Positions 62,563-64,000 of a stretch of DNA of 64,000 nt are shown piece after piece. This DNA is from Marinomonas balearica. Lineage in GTDB: Bacteria; Pseudomonadota; Gammaproteobacteria; Pseudomonadales; Marinomonadaceae. A program made the translations under genes and the position numbers. Each line of letters opens with the position of its first letter. Within the stretch, counting starts at the first letter, position 1. The notes below the pieces were generated by a model, which was not told where the DNA came from, ran no database searches, and saw only the letters and a list, made by a program, of their open reading frames with translations. The stretch spans positions 124,001 to 188,000 of the forward strand of contig NZ_SNXC01000010.1 of the NCBI RefSeq assembly GCF_004362145.1, written 5' to 3'.

Positions 62563-64000
62563 TTACATTACTCGTTGGCCTGGTTTGGCGCCGTCATGTG
62601 GCTCAAGAAGGTAAATGTCTTCACCACCAGGCCCTGCCGCCAATACCATCCCTTCAGATAAACCAAATTTCATCTTACGAGGCGCTAAGTTTGCAACCAT
62701 AATCGTAAGCTTGCCCTCTAGATCTTCTGGCTTGTAAGCAGACTTAATGCCAGAGAAAACGGTACGTGTTTCTCCGCCAAGATCTAAGGTGAGCTTTAGA
62801 AGCTTATTGGCTTTTTCAACGTGTTCAGCTTTTGCAATAAGTGCCACGCGCAAATCTACTTTTGCAAAATCATCAAAGCTGATTTCTTCAGCAATAGGTT
62901 CTTTGCTTAGCTCTGTTTCTTCTTGCTTTGGTTGATTGGCTTCTTTTAATGCGGCTTCTACAGCGGCAGCTTCTTTACCTTCTTCAATCATGGCATCGAT
63001 CTGTTTGCTTTCGATACGTTCCATCAAAGGCTTAAATTTATTTACTGAGCCGCCGAACAGCAATTCGGTTCGGTTATCCCATGTAAGCTCTTTGCCCAAA
63101 AAGGCTTCTGCATCTGCAATGAGAGCGGGCAATACGGGTTTGAGATAGGTCGCTAGAATAGAGAATAGGTTTAGCGAAACAGTACAGACTTCTTGTACTT
63201 TAGGCAGCGTCTCTTCGCTCTTCGCGAGTACCCAAGGCGCTTGATCGGCAATATAGGTATTGGCGATGTCAGCCAATCGCATAATTTCGCGAATCGCTTT
63301 TCCGTATTCACGAGTTTCGTAGAACTCTGCAATCTGATCGCCAGCCGAGATGAAATCTTGGATCATTTCGTTTTCAGCGACCGTAGCAGACAATTTGCTA
63401 TCAAATTTTTTGTTGATAAAGCTTGCTGTACGGCTTGCGATATTAACCACTTTTCCGACGACGTCAGAGTTGACTCGCTGTACGAAATCTTCAAGGTTTA
63501 GATCGATATCATCCACGCTTGAGTTTAACTTTGCCGCGTAATAATAGCGCAGATACTGAGGGTCTAAGTGGTTTAGGTAGGTGCGAGCCATGATAAAGGT
63601 GCCGCGAGATTTCGACATCTTTGTTCCATTTACGGTAACGTATCCATGTACGTTTACACCGGTTGGAGTGCGATATCCTGCACAATCAAGCATCGCTGGC
63701 CAGAACAGTGCGTGGAAATTAACGATGTCTTTACCTATGAAATGATACAGCTCAGAGTCGGCATCTTTTGCCCAATAGTCATCGAAGTTTAGTCCATCAG
63801 TGCGGTCACAAAGATGTTTAAAGCTTGCCATGTAACCAATTGGAGCGTCTAGCCAAACGTAAAAGTACTTACCTGGGGCGTCGGGGATTTCAAAACCGAA
63901 GTAAGGAGCGTCACGGCTAATGTCCCATTCCTGTAAGCCAGAATCTAGCCACTCAGACAGTTTGTTCGCTACCTGAGTTTGTAGCGTTCCGCTGCGAGTC
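62563..64000 (-). CDS. metG: Methionyl-tRNA synthetase, C-terminal part
   Basis: The frame is open to the window edge; about 478 C-terminal residues are visible, so the apparent ATG at 63831 is internal. Upstream of it the sequence reads [20 protein letters not shown] and [20 protein letters not shown], both MetRS core blocks. The KMSKS motif is [14 protein letters not shown]. The anticodon-binding helical domain follows, and a C-terminal EMAP/tRNA-binding domain ([20 protein letters not shown] onward, last ~110 residues) is present as in the dimeric enterobacterial enzyme. The HIGH motif and zinc knuckle lie outside the window. Confidence 0.97.
   Translation of the reverse strand, partial: TRSGTLQTQVANKLSEWLDSGLQEWDISRDAPYFGFEIPDAPGKYFYVWLDAPIGYMASFKHLCDRTDGLNFDDYWAKDADSELYHFIGKDIVNFHALFWPAMLDCAGYRTPTGVNVHGYVTVNGTKMSKSRGTFIMARTYLNHLDPQYLRYYYAAKLNSSVDDIDLNLEDFVQRVNSDVVGKVVNIASRTASFINKKFDSKLSATVAENEMIQDFISAGDQIAEFYETREYGKAIREIMRLADIANTYIADQAPWVLAKSEETLPKVQEVCTVSLNLFSILATYLKPVLPALIADAEAFLGKELTWDNRTELLFGGSVNKFKPLMERIESKQIDAMIEEGKEAAAVEAALKEANQPKQEETELSKEPIAEEISFDDFAKVDLRVALIAKAEHVEKANKLLKLTLDLGGETRTVFSGIKSAYKPEDLEGKLTIMVANLAPRKMKFGLSEGMVLAAGPGGEDIYLLEPHDGAKPGQRVM

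Noticed and set aside
62563-63831. A complete 422-aa MetG-like gene starting at 63831
   Set aside because: The frame stays open to the window edge and upstream codons encode conserved MetRS blocks, so it is a truncated view of metG.

Overview
The window is a chromosomal segment of a marine gammaproteobacterium, most likely Marinomonas or a close relative (Oceanospirillales). The main evidence is a divergent dddD / dddT-dddB-dddC-dddR cluster in the arrangement known from Marinomonas sp. MWYL1. The housekeeping blocks are also typical gammaproteobacterial sets: leuS-lptE-holA, lnt-corC-ybeY-phoH-miaB, rluA/rapA and rnfABCDGE-nth. No rRNA, tRNA or CRISPR was found.

Layout. 1-2.3 kb: end of yeaH and complete ycgB (SpoVR), a stress-linked operon. 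2.4-4.5 kb: a DUF1127 gene divergent from a LysR regulator, then a 2OG-Fe(II) oxygenase-like gene. 4.6-9.3 kb: holA, lptE and leuS on the minus strand, with ybeL divergent. 9.4-15.35 kb: an accessory island between ybeL and lnt. It holds several tiny ORFs, an RtcB RNA ligase translationally coupled to release factor PrfH (a ribosome repair and rescue pair), an AT-rich orphan glycosyltransferase, a fragment of a REP-type tyrosine transposase, a cold-shock-domain membrane protein and a frameshifted IS5-family remnant. 15.36-20.8 kb: lnt, corC, ybeY, phoH and miaB. 20.9-23.2 kb: a duplicated outer-membrane-barrel / OmpA-like module in which one barrel copy has decayed. 23.4-37.3 kb: EVE protein, HPt plus degenerate HD-GYP protein, histone-deacetylase-like hydrolase, rluA, rapA, yigZ, rmuC, a cation-diffusion transporter, rdgC, tdk, ybfE and prc. 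37.4-39.9 kb: apeB, then five tandem copies of a ~150-bp palindrome-bearing repeat, then a carboxymuconolactone decarboxylase-like gene. 40.2-43.6 kb: argG and a ribokinase/nucleoside-hydrolase pair.

44-54.5 kb is the dimethylsulfoniopropionate (DMSP) region. A BCCT importer (DddT) brings DMSP in. The double CaiB-type DddD adds CoA and releases dimethyl sulfide, leaving a 3-hydroxypropionyl unit. DddB oxidises 3-hydroxypropionate to malonate semialdehyde and DddC converts that to acetyl-CoA. DddR, a LysR regulator, lies at the end. A class III omega-aminotransferase beside dddD could connect malonate semialdehyde with beta-alanine. The dddD-dddT intergenic region contains dyads and a 36-codon ORF that overlaps the dddT start.

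54.7-64 kb: a tiny lysine-rich protein, then nth and the rnfE-G-D-C-B-A electron-transport operon (RnfC has a very long repetitive C-terminal tail), then the 3' part of metG running off the window. The best-known system here (ddd) is already described. The less explained material is the island of small ORFs before rtcB-prfH, the nested repeat array at 38.7-39.4 kb, the upstream ORF coupled to dddT, and the duplicated OmpA/barrel locus.
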